From: Tyzzerella sp.
Lineage (GTDB): Bacteria; Bacillota; Clostridia; Lachnospirales; Lachnospiraceae
NCBI GenBank assembly: GCA_017472665.1
Contig: JAFUOS010000013.1
Location: 62,001-126,000, forward strand
DNA: 64,000 nt
Reading direction: 5' to 3'
Part shown: in pieces, positions 44,077 to 53,275 of the stretch
Layout of the letters: the number at the start of each line of letters is the position of its first letter
Position numbering within the stretch: position 1 is the stretch's first letter
Position numbers and translations under genes: made by a program
The notes under the pieces: generated by a model
What the model was told of the DNA's origin: nothing
The model's input: only the letters and a program-made list of their open reading frames with translations
Database searches by the model: none

Positions 44077-44399
44077 GTGTAGGAACATCACTTTTGATTA
44101 TTTTAGTAGTAGGCATTACCACGTTTGCAACACGTGTCATTCCCTTTCTGATTTTTCCAAAAGGGAAAGAGATTCCTAAGACGGTTCAGTATTTGGGAAA
44201 AGTGCTGACACCAGCGGTGATTGGGATGTTGGTGGTGTATTGTTTGAAAAATACACAGGTGATGGCAGCACCGCATGGAATTCCAGAATTGATTTCGGTG
44301 ATAACGGTTGCAGTTTTGCATGTGTGGAAACGAAACAATTTGCTTAGCATCGGGGTTGGAACGGTGCTGTATATGGTGCTGATACAAGTTGTTTTTTAA
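44067..44399 (+). CDS. azlD: Branched-chain amino acid transport protein AzlD
   Basis: 110 residues, all membrane segments. It is the small partner of AzlC, with TFATRVIPFLIFPKGKEIP, YLGKVLTPAVIGMLVVYC and a final hydrophobic segment. Its start overlaps the azlC stop, showing translational coupling. It is the usual partner in AzlCD two-component exporters. Confidence 0.92.
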   Translation: MPLSVGTSLLIILVVGITTFATRVIPFLIFPKGKEIPKTVQYLGKVLTPAVIGMLVVYCLKNTQVMAAPHGIPELISVITVAVLHVWKRNNLLSIGVGTVLYMVLIQVVF

Positions 44400-44453
44400 C
44401 GATACATATGATAGAATATGTAAAATGTGACAAAATGTAAAACAGGAGGAACT

Positions 44454-46220
44454 ATGAAAAAGTTAATTGATTTATTGACTGAGGAGTTAGAAGCAGCATT
44501 CGAAAAGGCCGGTTATGAAAAACAGTATGCGAGAGTAACGCTTTCTAACAGACCAGATTTATGTGAATATCAATGTAATGGTGCCATGGCGGCTGCAAAA
44601 GCCTACAGAAAGGCCCCAATAATGATTGCAAATGATGTAGTTGCTGCTTTAGAAGGCAGTGCCTGCGTAGAAAAAGTAGAAGCAGTTGCACCAGGATTTA
44701 TCAATATTACTTTGGATGCAGCATTTGTGGCATCTTTCTTGAAAGCAATGTCTGCAGAAGAAAAACTGGGTGTAAATGCACCAGAAAAACAGAAAACAAT
44801 TATCATTGACTACGGTGGAGCTAACGTTGCAAAACCTCTCCATGTAGGACATTTACGTTCTGCTGTTATCGGGGAAAGTGTAAAACGTATTGCAAAATAT
44901 GCAGGTCACGACGTCATCGGTGATGTGCACCTTGGCGACTGGGGATACCAGATGGGGCTTGTCATCACAGAATTAAAGAAAAGACAACCGGATCTCCCAT
45001 ACTTTGATGATTCGTTTGAAGGAGAATATCCAGAAGAATCACCATTTACGATTGCGGAACTGGAAGAAATCTATCCAACAGCAAGTGCATACGCGAAAGA
45101 ACACGAAGATTATAAAGAAGAAGCTCTGCAGGCCACCTTTTTATTGCAAAACGGACACAGAGGATATACAGCCATCTGGAAACACATTATGAATGTTTCT
45201 GTAGCTGACCTCAAGAAAAACTATGGTAATTTGAATGTGGAATTTGACCTATGGAAAGGCGAGGCAGACGCACAGCCTTACATCCCAGACATGGTAGAAT
45301 ATCTGAAAAAAGAAGGATATGCACACGTTGACCAGGGTGCGCTTGTCGTAGACGTAAAAGAAGAGACAGATACGAAAGAGATTCCACCATGCATGATTTT
45401 GAAATCAGATGGTGCAGCTCTCTATGATACAACAGACCTTGCAACTTTAATTGAACGTGAGAAATTGTACAAGCCGGACGAAGTGATTTATATCACCGAC
45501 AAACGTCAAGAGTTACACTTCGTTCAAGTATTCCGCTGCGCAAAGAAAACCAAGATTGTGCGTGAAGAAACGGAATTGAAATTCATCGGATTTGGTACGA
45601 TGAATGGAAAAGACGGTAAGCCGTTTAAGACGAGAGATGGCGGTGTTATGCGTCTGGAACATCTCATTGCAGATATCAATGATGAGATGTATAAGAAAAT
45701 CGCTGAAAACCGTACGGTTGCAGAAGAGGAAGCAAAGGAAACATCCCAAAAAGTTGCCTTGTCAGCGATTAAATATGGTGATTTATCAAATCAGGCTGCA
45801 AAGGATTATGTATTTGATGTGGATCGTTTCACTTCATTTGAAGGAAATACAGGACCATATATTCTTTATACAATCGTGCGTATCAAATCTATTTTGAATA
45901 GATACGCAGAGACAGGAAAAACTGTAGATGCATGCGAGATTCAAAAAGCAGATTCTGTAAGTGCAAAAGCATTGATGCTGGAAGTGGCAAAATTCAATCA
46001 AGTAATTGAAGGCGCATACGAAGAACTGGCACCACACAAAATTTGTGCATATATCTACGATTTGTCAAATGCATTCAACCGTTTCTACCACGAAACAAAG
46101 ATTCTTTCAGAAGAAAACGAAGAAAAGAAGGCTGGCTATATTGCACTTCTTGCAATTACTAAGAGAGTCTTGGAAGCTTGCATTGATATGTTAGGATTTG
46201 AAGCACCAGAAAGGATGTAA
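44454..46220 (+). CDS. argS: Arginyl-tRNA synthetase
   Basis: 588 residues from the ATG at 44454, with AGGAGGAA upstream. The class I HIGH motif appears as HVGHLRSAVIG and the KMSKS-like loop as DGKPFKTRDGG. An N-terminal tRNA-binding domain and a C-terminal DALR anticodon domain (from about SFEGNTGPYILY) complete the enzyme. It charges tRNA-Arg. The alanyl-tRNA editing gene follows by three bases. Confidence 0.97.
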   Translation: MKKLIDLLTEELEAAFEKAGYEKQYARVTLSNRPDLCEYQCNGAMAAAKAYRKAPIMIANDVVAALEGSACVEKVEAVAPGFINITLDAAFVASFLKAMSAEEKLGVNAPEKQKTIIIDYGGANVAKPLHVGHLRSAVIGESVKRIAKYAGHDVIGDVHLGDWGYQMGLVITELKKRQPDLPYFDDSFEGEYPEESPFTIAELEEIYPTASAYAKEHEDYKEEALQATFLLQNGHRGYTAIWKHIMNVSVADLKKNYGNLNVEFDLWKGEADAQPYIPDMVEYLKKEGYAHVDQGALVVDVKEETDTKEIPPCMILKSDGAALYDTTDLATLIEREKLYKPDEVIYITDKRQELHFVQVFRCAKKTKIVREETELKFIGFGTMNGKDGKPFKTRDGGVMRLEHLIADINDEMYKKIAENRTVAEEEAKETSQKVALSAIKYGDLSNQAAKDYVFDVDRFTSFEGNTGPYILYTIVRIKSILNRYAETGKTVDACEIQKADSVSAKALMLEVAKFNQVIEGAYEELAPHKICAYIYDLSNAFNRFYHETKILSEENEEKKAGYIALLAITKRVLEACIDMLGFEAPERM

Positions 46221-46223
46221 CAG

Positions 46224-47390
46224 ATGACAGAAAAGTTATTCTATGAAGACAGCCATATGATAACCTTCTCTGCCGTTGTGGAATCTTGTGAGAAAATAGG
46301 AGACTATTATGAGGCAGTTCTGGATAGAACTGCCTTTTTTCCAGAAGGAGGCGGCCAATACGCTGACACAGGTGTCATTGATGGCGTAGAGGTGCTGGAT
46401 GTACAAGAAAGACAGGGAAACATTTATCACAAGACAAATGGTCCGCTTGAGATTGGAAAAACGGTAGAAGGAACCATCGATTGGGAAGAACGCTTTTCGA
46501 AAATGCAGCAGCATTCCGGAGAACATATTGTGTCGGGTTTGGTGCATGTTGCGTTTGGATATGACAATGTGGGATTTCATATGGGAAAAGATGCTATTAC
46601 GATGGATTTTAATGGCATTCTTACAAAAGACCAGCTAAGGGAAATTGAGAAAAAGGCAAACGAAGCGGTAGTGAAAAATCTGGACATTGAGGTGTTGTAT
46701 CCTGCGAAAGAAGAACTGGCACAGATGGAATACCGCAGTAAAATTGAGATTGAAGGACAGGTGCGAATCGTAGTTGTGCCAGGGTATGATACCTGCGCCT
46801 GCTGTGCACCGCATGTCAAGAAAACCGGCGAGATTGGAATTGTCAAACTCATAGGAATGCAAAATTATAAAGGCGGCGTGCGTGTATCAATGCTATGCGG
46901 ATTCCGGGCGCTTGCTGATTATGAAGAGAAATCAGAAAGTGTAAAACAGATCTCAGTGATGTTGTCTGCAAAAGAAAATGAAGTGGCAGACGAAGTGGAA
47001 AGGCTCAAAGAGGAATTGGCATGTAGAAAATGTCAAGTAGGTGATATGCAGAAAAAACTTCTTGCGTATAAAGTAAAGGAATTAGAGGAAAACCAAGAAA
47101 CAGTAGTAATGTTCGAACCGGAACTAGATGGAAATGCACCACGTGAACTTGTAAACCTGATTTTAAGCAAAGGGACAGGTGTGGCAGCTGTATTTGCAGG
47201 AAATTCTGCTTCTGGATACCGCTATGTGATTGGAAGCAAAACTGCGGATGTGCGGGTCTTTGCCAAAGTGCTTAATGAGAAGTTTCATGGAAGAGGGGGA
47301 GGAAAGCCTGAGATGGTGCAGGGGTCCATTTGTGTCGGAAATGAAATTGAAATAAGAGAGGAAATAGAAGCATGCAGAAAAGAGGTTTAG
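46224..47390 (+). CDS. Alanyl-tRNA editing protein with DHHA1 domain (AlaX-L type)
   Basis: 388 residues. The N-terminal part matches the AlaRS editing region: FFPEGGGQYADTG, then zinc ligands in QQHSGEHIVSG and YDTCACCAPHV. The C-terminal DHHA1 domain ends in FHGRGGGKPEMVQGS. A coiled region links them. It hydrolyses Ser- or Gly-tRNA-Ala in trans, as there is no synthetase core. It is co-transcribed with argS. Confidence 0.9.
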   Translation: MTEKLFYEDSHMITFSAVVESCEKIGDYYEAVLDRTAFFPEGGGQYADTGVIDGVEVLDVQERQGNIYHKTNGPLEIGKTVEGTIDWEERFSKMQQHSGEHIVSGLVHVAFGYDNVGFHMGKDAITMDFNGILTKDQLREIEKKANEAVVKNLDIEVLYPAKEELAQMEYRSKIEIEGQVRIVVVPGYDTCACCAPHVKKTGEIGIVKLIGMQNYKGGVRVSMLCGFRALADYEEKSESVKQISVMLSAKENEVADEVERLKEELACRKCQVGDMQKKLLAYKVKELEENQETVVMFEPELDGNAPRELVNLILSKGTGVAAVFAGNSASGYRYVIGSKTADVRVFAKVLNEKFHGRGGGKPEMVQGSICVGNEIEIREEIEACRKEV

Positions 47391-48250
47391 GAAAACATTT
47401 ATGGGAACTTTTCAGTCCATTACTTTTGTATATGGTGGTTGCGACTGTTGTGGAATTAATCATATTTTTTGCTTATTATGCAATGCGCATACCAGCGATG
47501 GTTGACACGATTCAAACGATGGACGACTTTATGGAGATTTATTATGATATGTTGCTGGAAGTGTTGCAGTACAGCACAGAAATCACAGCGCTTGCAGCGG
47601 TGTTTACACTTCCATTTTTGGTGTGGATGACCCGGAAGGATGCGAAAAGAGAGGCGGCAGCCGGAATCGTGCCGAACAAAAAGGCACCATTATCAAAGTA
47701 CATTTTGATAGCTGGAATCTGTATTCCATTTTCATTGGGATTGAACAATCTGATTCTGCTGAGTGACCTTGCAGCGTATAGCGAGTCTTATCAGGAAACG
47801 GCGGAGATTTTGTATTCACCATCATTCCCGGTACAGATTTTATGCGTGGGAATTATCATTCCGATTTTGGAAGAATATATTTTCAGAGGTTTGATTTTCA
47901 AGCGCATTAGACGTTATGCGTCGGCAATCTATGCGATTATTTTGTCAGCAGTTTTCTTTGGTTTATATCATGGAAATCTGGTTCAGATTATTTATGGAAC
48001 ATTGTGTGGTCTGCTGCTCGCGTGGCTGTATGAAAAGTATGGTTCTATCAAAGCACCGATTTTGGCGCATATGTTGATGAATATTATGGCGTGCGTTTTG
48101 ACGGAAGTGGATGCGTTTACGTGGATGTTCTCAAAGGTGATGCGCATGGGCATTATTACGGTGGCTTGTGCAGCAATTGCATCGTCGATGTTCTTGCTGA
48201 TACAGAAAATTGAAGAAAAGCCGGAGCAACCAGAGAATGAAGTGGAGTAA
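47372..48250 (+). CDS. CPBP-family intramembrane glutamic protease
   Basis: 292 residues with about eight membrane segments. The ABI/CPBP motifs are present: EEYIFRGLIFKRIRR (catalytic Glu pair), FFGLYHGN (second motif His) and the final AHMLMN. The gene overlaps the preceding one by 19 bases. Family members process prenylated or bacteriocin-related substrates, and the client here is unknown. The C-terminal tail is acidic. Confidence 0.88.
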   Translation: MQKRGLGKHLWELFSPLLLYMVVATVVELIIFFAYYAMRIPAMVDTIQTMDDFMEIYYDMLLEVLQYSTEITALAAVFTLPFLVWMTRKDAKREAAAGIVPNKKAPLSKYILIAGICIPFSLGLNNLILLSDLAAYSESYQETAEILYSPSFPVQILCVGIIIPILEEYIFRGLIFKRIRRYASAIYAIILSAVFFGLYHGNLVQIIYGTLCGLLLAWLYEKYGSIKAPILAHMLMNIMACVLTEVDAFTWMFSKVMRMGIITVACAAIASSMFLLIQKIEEKPEQPENEVE

Positions 48251-48346
48251 GTGTGAGTGAATCGTGCAGGCAAGTGAACGACCAGAGCTTAACCGTGCAA
48301 GATAGAATCCACTATTTGTGAAATGTTACGAAAATATTAAAAACTA

Positions 48347-48375
48347 TTGCAAATATGTGTTCAATAGTATATAAT
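48347..48375 (+). promoter_or_regulatory. Promoter of the first NlpC/P60 gene
   Basis: TTGCAA, a 17-bp spacer and a perfect TATAAT. It lies 60 bases before the start at 48435. Confidence 0.75.
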
Positions 48376-48434
48376 TTTCTGTGGATTACAACAACACAAA
48401 CTTAAATTTAAAAATAGATTGGAATAGGTGGCAT

Positions 48435-49418
48435 ATGAAAAAAATTGGCAAAGCTCTCATCGTATCTCTGTTAGCGAGCACCTTGGTTGTATCAACTGTA
48501 TTTGCTGAACCAAGTGTGAGTGAATTACGACGAAACAAAGCTAATGCAGAAAAAAAGATTGAAAAATTAGAAAATCAAATGTCTGACATCATGGGACAGA
48601 TTAACAAGACCGAGCAGGCGCTGGTTGAAGTTGGACAAGAAGTGATTAAAGCAACAGAAGATTTGGAAGAGGCTGAGGCAAAAGAACAGGAGCAGTACGA
48701 AGCGATGAAACGCCGTATTGTTGCCATGTATGAAAATGGAAATACTTCGATGATAAGCATGGTTCTGGAAGCTGGAAGCATTGCAGAGATGTTAAAGCAG
48801 GCTGAAAATATTCAGACCATTCATTCCTATGATAGAAAGCAATTAGAGGAATATGTTGCAACAAAAGAAAAGATTGCAGATTTGAAAGAATCTTTGGAAG
48901 AAGATATGGCTGCGATTGAAAAGAAACAGGAACAGTTGGAAGATGACAAGGCCGAGTTGAATAGCAAGATTGCAGAACTGGAAGAAAAGGTAGATGATAT
49001 TGATTCCAGCATTCAGCGAGCAGCTACATCTGCAGCGGGGAAAAGTTCAAACAGCGGTTCCAATTATGTACCACCTTCAGGGACAGGCGGCGGAGCAGCA
49101 ATTGTTGCAGAAGCTCGTAAATACTTGGGCGTTGACTACGTATGGGGCGGCACAAGCAGCAGTGGTGTAGATTGTTCGGGACTTGTACTTCTTGCACACA
49201 AAGCAATTGGTGTAAATCTTGCTCATTATTCTGGTTCCCAGGGAAGCGGCGGAAGAGCAGTTTCCAGAGCAGAAGCACAGCCGGGGGACGTGGTATGCTA
49301 TTCTGGACATGTTGGTATTTACATCGGAAATGGACAGATGATTCATGCACCACAGACAGGTGATGTTGTAAAAATTGTAAATGTTTATGGCTCACCATGG
49401 TTTAGAAGATATTGGTAA
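48435..49418 (+). CDS. Secreted NlpC/P60 peptidoglycan hydrolase, copy 1
   Basis: 327 residues from the ATG at 48435 (TAGGTGG upstream). The signal peptide ends near VFA|EPS. A long coiled coil (about 25-200) resembles the PcsB-type regulatory domain. The NlpC/P60 domain has VDYVWGGTSSSGVDCSGLV with the catalytic Cys, GHVGIYIG with the His and MIHAP. It cleaves peptidoglycan stem peptides outside the cell. A paralogue lies directly downstream. Confidence 0.92.
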   Translation: MKKIGKALIVSLLASTLVVSTVFAEPSVSELRRNKANAEKKIEKLENQMSDIMGQINKTEQALVEVGQEVIKATEDLEEAEAKEQEQYEAMKRRIVAMYENGNTSMISMVLEAGSIAEMLKQAENIQTIHSYDRKQLEEYVATKEKIADLKESLEEDMAAIEKKQEQLEDDKAELNSKIAELEEKVDDIDSSIQRAATSAAGKSSNSGSNYVPPSGTGGGAAIVAEARKYLGVDYVWGGTSSSGVDCSGLVLLAHKAIGVNLAHYSGSQGSGGRAVSRAEAQPGDVVCYSGHVGIYIGNGQMIHAPQTGDVVKIVNVYGSPWFRRYW

Positions 49419-49425
49419 GATGTTT

Positions 49426-49475
49426 AAGAGACTTAACAGAGGCGAAATGCGGTTTGCTTGTGTAGGTCTCTTTTT
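49426..49475 (+). terminator. Terminator between the two NlpC/P60 genes
   Basis: AAGAGACTTA pairs with TAGGTCTCTT (49463-49472; one G-U) and ends in five T residues. Confidence 0.7.
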
Positions 49476-49519
49476 GATTTTAGAAATAAAGGAAATGTTT
49501 CCCAATTTGTCGCAAATCG

Positions 49520-49548
49520 TTGAAAAAAAGTAGAAAATAAGTTATATT
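49520..49548 (+). promoter_or_regulatory. Promoter of the second NlpC/P60 gene
   Basis: TTGAAA, a 17-bp spacer and TATATT. With the upstream terminator it makes the second copy independently transcribed. Confidence 0.7.
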
Positions 49549-49593
49549 AAAAGTACCTATGGGGAGCAAAAAATACATAAAGGGGAGTGGCCT

Positions 49594-50703
49594 ATGAAGA
49601 AAATTGCAAAGAGACTAATGCTGCTGATTCTGGTGTGTTCCATGGTTGCAGGAACAGTGTACGCGGCACCAACAGTAAAAGATTTGGAAGATGAAAAAAG
49701 TCAGGCAGAAAAGGAATTAAATACACTTCAAAGCAAATTACAGAGTGTGATGAGTGAGATTTATGGACTGGAAGAACAGATGGTTTCTAAGGGGGAAGAA
49801 ATCATTCAGGCGACGGAAGACTTAGAAGAGGCAGAGCAGAAAGAACAGGAGCAATACGAAGCGATGAAGTGCCGTATTGTTGCTATGTATGAAAATGGAA
49901 ATACTTCTATGATTGAGATGATTTTCAATTCAGGAAGGATTGCAGATATGCTCAAAGCAGCAGAAAATGTACAGACGTTACATGAATATGACCGAAAACA
50001 GTTGCAAAGTTTTGTGGAGACAAAAGAAAAGATTGCTAATTTAAAAGAATCTCTGGAAAGTGAGCAGAAACAGCTGGAAGCCCTTCATGCTAAGGCGGAG
50101 GAACAGAAAGAAGCACTTGGAGAGATGATTGAAAAGCAGGAGTCTCAGGTCGCAAATATTGACTCGCAAATTCAGGAAGCGGTGGCAGCAGCGGCGAAGA
50201 AGGCGGCTGAAGATGCCGAGAAAAAACAGAATACTAACACAAATAATAATGCAAATAATAATGCAAACAATAATGCAAACAATAATGCAGGCAACAATAC
50301 GAATAATAATACAAGTTCGAGCAGCGGAAGTTATACTGGAACCGGCGATGCGAGTGTTGGACAGGCGATTGTAGCAGCGGCAAGAGGTTACATAGGTGTT
50401 CCGTATGTATATGGTGGAACGAACAAGAATGGTATCGACTGTTCGGGATTGACGCAGGCTGCACACAAAGCTGTTGGAATTTCAATTCCACGTACTTCGG
50501 GCAGTCAGTTAGGGGCTGGAAAACGAGTAGATGGTCTGGCAAATGCATTGCCAGGTGATGTCATTTGCTATCCGGGACATGTGGCAATTTACATAGGAAA
50601 CAATATGGTTATTCATGCCCCAGAGCCAGGAAGAAGTGTAACAGAAGCAAGTGTTTATATGGGTCCTTCCCAACCAATCTCTGGCATTCGAAGATATTGG
50701 TAA
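49594..50703 (+). CDS. Secreted NlpC/P60 peptidoglycan hydrolase, copy 2
   Basis: 369 residues. The signal peptide ends near VYA|APT. The coiled coil is very similar to copy 1 (EEAEQKEQEQYEAMK, VAMYENGNTSMI). It is followed by an Asn-rich linker (about 210-245) built from a repeated 12-base unit, then the NlpC/P60 domain with YVYGGTNKNGIDCSGLT, GHVAIYIG and VIHAPEPG. The linker is absent from copy 1. AAGGGGAGTGG precedes the start. Confidence 0.92.
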   Translation: MKKIAKRLMLLILVCSMVAGTVYAAPTVKDLEDEKSQAEKELNTLQSKLQSVMSEIYGLEEQMVSKGEEIIQATEDLEEAEQKEQEQYEAMKCRIVAMYENGNTSMIEMIFNSGRIADMLKAAENVQTLHEYDRKQLQSFVETKEKIANLKESLESEQKQLEALHAKAEEQKEALGEMIEKQESQVANIDSQIQEAVAAAAKKAAEDAEKKQNTNTNNNANNNANNNANNNAGNNTNNNTSSSSGSYTGTGDASVGQAIVAAARGYIGVPYVYGGTNKNGIDCSGLTQAAHKAVGISIPRTSGSQLGAGKRVDGLANALPGDVICYPGHVAIYIGNNMVIHAPEPGRSVTEASVYMGPSQPISGIRRYW

Positions 50704-50720
50704 GAGAATCGGAATGATAT

Positions 50721-50756
50721 GAGGCGGCTATTGTGACGATAGCGGCCTCGTTTTTT
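50721..50756 (+). terminator. Terminator after NlpC/P60 copy 2
   Basis: GAGGC-GCTAT pairs with ATAGC-GCCTC with one internal G-G mismatch, followed by six T residues. Confidence 0.75.
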
Positions 50757-50799
50757 AGCAAAAATCCTTGAAAAACTAGGTTTTCTTACATAAAAGTGC

Positions 50800-50829
50800 T
50801 TGCAATATATGACGTGAGTGTGTTACAAT
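50800..50829 (+). promoter_or_regulatory. rpsB promoter
   Basis: TTGCAA, an 18-bp spacer, then TGTTACAAT (extended -10). It lies 130 bases before rpsB, leaving a long leader. Confidence 0.65.
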
Positions 50830-50862
50830 ACTAGCGTTGCAAAAAATCACATATATGGTTAT

Positions 50863-50914
50863 CCTTGCAGGTGCCTAACTCTTTTGAGCACATTTTCAAA
50901 GAGCGGTTGCAAGG
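50863..50914 (+). promoter_or_regulatory. Structured leader of rpsB (candidate autoregulatory element)
   Basis: CCTTGCA (50863-50869) pairs with TGCAAGG (50908-50914). Inside, CTCTTTTG (50879-50886) pairs with CAAAGAG (50897-50903) with one base unpaired. The element lies in the mRNA leader of ribosomal protein S2. Such leaders often bind the encoded r-protein, and that role is inferred. Confidence 0.45.
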
Positions 50915-50959
50915 CGGGAAGTATATGGAAGAAAAAAACCAAAAAATGGAGGAAAGAAC

Positions 50960-51718
50960 ATGAACGTTATTTCAATGAAACAATTATTAGAAGCAGGTGT
51001 TCACTTTGGACATCAAACAAGAAGATGGAATCCTAAGATGGCAGAATACATCTACACAGAAAGAAACGGGATTCATATCATCGACTTACAAAAATCTGTA
51101 GGTAAAGTTGACGAAGCTTACCAAGCAATCGCAGACATTGCTGCACAAGGCGGCACAATCCTTTTCGTAGGTACAAAGAAACAAGCACAAGATGCTATCA
51201 AAACAGAAGCAGAACGTTGCGGTATGTTCTATGTAAACGAAAGATGGTTAGGCGGTATGCTTACAAACTTCAAAACAATCCAAGGAAGAATTGCCCGCTT
51301 AAAAGATATTGAAAGAATGTCAGAAGATGGTACTTTCGATGTATTACCTAAGAAAGAAGTTATCCAACTTAAAAAAGAATGGGAAAAACTTGAAAAGAAC
51401 TTAGGTGGTATCAAAGAAATGGACAGAGTTCCAGATGCAATCTTCATCGTTGACCCTAAGAAAGAAAGAATTTGTGTACAAGAAGCTCATACATTAGGAA
51501 TTCCACTGATCGGTATCGCTGATACAAACTGTGATCCAGAAGAATTAGATTTCGTAATTCCAGGTAATGATGATGCAATCAGAGCCGTTAAATTAATCGT
51601 TTCTAAGATGGCAGATGCTGTTATCGAAGCTAACCAAGGTGAAACAGGCGTTGAAGAAGTATACGAAGACGTTGCAGAAGAAGTTGTAGAAGAAGTAGAA
51701 GCAGCTGAAGAAGCGTAA
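50960..51718 (+). CDS. rpsB: 30S ribosomal protein S2
   Basis: 252 residues. [33 protein letters not shown] and [14 protein letters not shown] are diagnostic. The C-terminal tail is very acidic ([20 protein letters not shown]). GGAGGAAAG precedes the start. tsf follows after a terminator, the standard rpsB-tsf arrangement. Confidence 0.98.
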   Translation: MNVISMKQLLEAGVHFGHQTRRWNPKMAEYIYTERNGIHIIDLQKSVGKVDEAYQAIADIAAQGGTILFVGTKKQAQDAIKTEAERCGMFYVNERWLGGMLTNFKTIQGRIARLKDIERMSEDGTFDVLPKKEVIQLKKEWEKLEKNLGGIKEMDRVPDAIFIVDPKKERICVQEAHTLGIPLIGIADTNCDPEELDFVIPGNDDAIRAVKLIVSKMADAVIEANQGETGVEEVYEDVAEEVVEEVEAAEEA

Positions 51719-51731
51719 TATTTCGAACTAG

Positions 51732-51767
51732 AATGCTTCAGCCTAATTACGGGTTGAAGCATTTTTT
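51732..51767 (+). terminator. Intercistronic terminator between rpsB and tsf
   Basis: AATGCTTCA-CC pairs with GG-TTGAAGCATT and ends in six T residues. It probably attenuates tsf relative to rpsB rather than blocking it. Confidence 0.75.
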
Positions 51768-51810
51768 AAAACAATCCAAAACAATACACAATCTTATGGA
51801 GGAAATAATC

Positions 51811-52884
51811 ATGGCAATTACAGCAAGTATGGTAAAAGAATTAAGAGAAATGACAGGCGCAGGTATGATGGACTGTAAAAAAGCTCTTACAGAAACAAAT
51901 GGAGATATGGATGCAGCTGTTGAAGTATTAAAGAAAAGCGGTGCAGCTAAAATGGCAAAGAAAGCTTCTCGTATTGCAGCTGAAGGTATCACACGTGTTG
52001 CGTTCAATAACAACGAAGTAGTCGTTACAGAAGTTAACTCTGAAACAGACTTCGTTGCAAAGAACGAATTATTCCAGAAGTTTGTACAGTTAATAGCTGA
52101 CACTGCACTCGTTTCTGGTTTAAATGGTGGTAAAAACGGTGAAGATGTAGAAGCTCTTCTTGAAATGAATGGTCTTAAGGATGAGTTAATCGAAAAAACT
52201 GCTACAATCGGAGAAAAATTATCTGTACGTAGATTTGAAAAAATTTCTGGAGAATGTGTAGCTAGCTACCTTCATGCAGGTGGTAAGATCGGTGTAATCA
52301 TTGCAGCAGATGGTGCAACAGATGCAAAAGAAGCGCTTACAAATATTGCTATGCAAGTTGCAGCTATGAAACCAGAATATATCAGCAAAGATGACATTGA
52401 TCAAGCAGAACTTGCAAAGATCAGAGAAATCATTGTTGAGTCTTCATTAAACGATCCAGCGTCTCTTCCAAAGCCAGTTTTAAATAATTTAATCAGCAAA
52501 GCCTGCACAGAAAAGATTTGGAGTGATGAAGATATTGCTATCTACGAAGAGCAGAAGAATAATAAATATTTATTCAACTTCCTTTCAAATGAAGCAAAAG
52601 ATGCACTTGCAACTTTAGCTATGGCAGACAAAGAAAATATCATGGCAAATAAGATTTTTGGCGGCGCAATTGAAGGTCGTGTTTCTAAACAATTAAAAGA
52701 TATCTGCTTATTAGACCAGGCTTATGTAAGAGCAGAAGATGGAAAACAAACTGTTGCTGCATACCTTAAGTCTGTAAACAGTGCTCTTGTAATCAAGAAC
52801 GTAGTTCGTTTCGAAGTAGGCGAAGGTATGGAAAAGAAAGAAGAGAACTTTGCTGAAGAAGTTGCAAAACAGATGGGAAACTAA
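51811..52884 (+). CDS. tsf: Elongation factor Ts
   Basis: 357 residues from the ATG at 51811 (GGAGGAAAT upstream). The N-terminal UBA-like domain has LREMTGAGMMDCKKAL, and EVNSETDFVAKN is the EF-Tu-binding signature. It recycles EF-Tu. The protein is about 50-60 residues longer than most EF-Ts. The extra length seems to lie after residue 225, in a helical stretch with LPKPVLNNLISKACTEKIW and YLFNFLSNEAKDALA. Confidence 0.95.
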   Translation: MAITASMVKELREMTGAGMMDCKKALTETNGDMDAAVEVLKKSGAAKMAKKASRIAAEGITRVAFNNNEVVVTEVNSETDFVAKNELFQKFVQLIADTALVSGLNGGKNGEDVEALLEMNGLKDELIEKTATIGEKLSVRRFEKISGECVASYLHAGGKIGVIIAADGATDAKEALTNIAMQVAAMKPEYISKDDIDQAELAKIREIIVESSLNDPASLPKPVLNNLISKACTEKIWSDEDIAIYEEQKNNKYLFNFLSNEAKDALATLAMADKENIMANKIFGGAIEGRVSKQLKDICLLDQAYVRAEDGKQTVAAYLKSVNSALVIKNVVRFEVGEGMEKKEENFAEEVAKQMGN

Positions 52885-52907
52885 TCCCTACAATAAAATG
52901 ACCTTAG

Positions 52908-52942
52908 AAACGCCGAAAAACCGCGAGTTTTCGGCGTTTTTC
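52908..52942 (+). terminator. Terminator after tsf
   Basis: AAACGCCGAAAA pairs perfectly with TTTTCGGCGTTT, followed by further T residues. Confidence 0.9.
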
Positions 52943-53275
52943 ACGTTTAAAACTAATATATGTACCAGAGCAAAATTTACATCTACCATGTCGATCAGAA
53001 TGCGCTGGAAAAAGGTCTGTTATATAAGATTATAGGAAGAGTTTAGCATTTCTGGGATATTCCGGATGATTTTGATTCACTAATTGATATTCCAGAGACC
53101 GTGTTATCTTGGTTTTGCAACAAATTTGTTATCATAGTTGCAAGAACTTATAAATCAACAAATGGAATGAGTTATAAAGGTGGAAAGTGGATTTGCTTTT
53201 ATTTTTTTTCTTGTAAAATTTTGTCATTTCATATACGATAGTAGTGTTAGGTTAATTTTATGGAGGAAAATGATT
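52943..53275. other. Intergenic stretch with a possible gene remnant
   Basis: No intact gene is seen. An open frame from 53047 to 53241 encodes PDDFDSLIDIPETVLSWF and continues plausibly as protein (TYKSTNGMSYKGGKW) but has no start codon with a ribosome site. It may be a decayed gene of unknown type. Confidence 0.35.

Noticed and set aside
50230..50320. Short repeats in the NlpC/P60 linker as a CRISPR array
   Set aside because: The units are 12 bases, have no spacers and are in frame with coding sequence.
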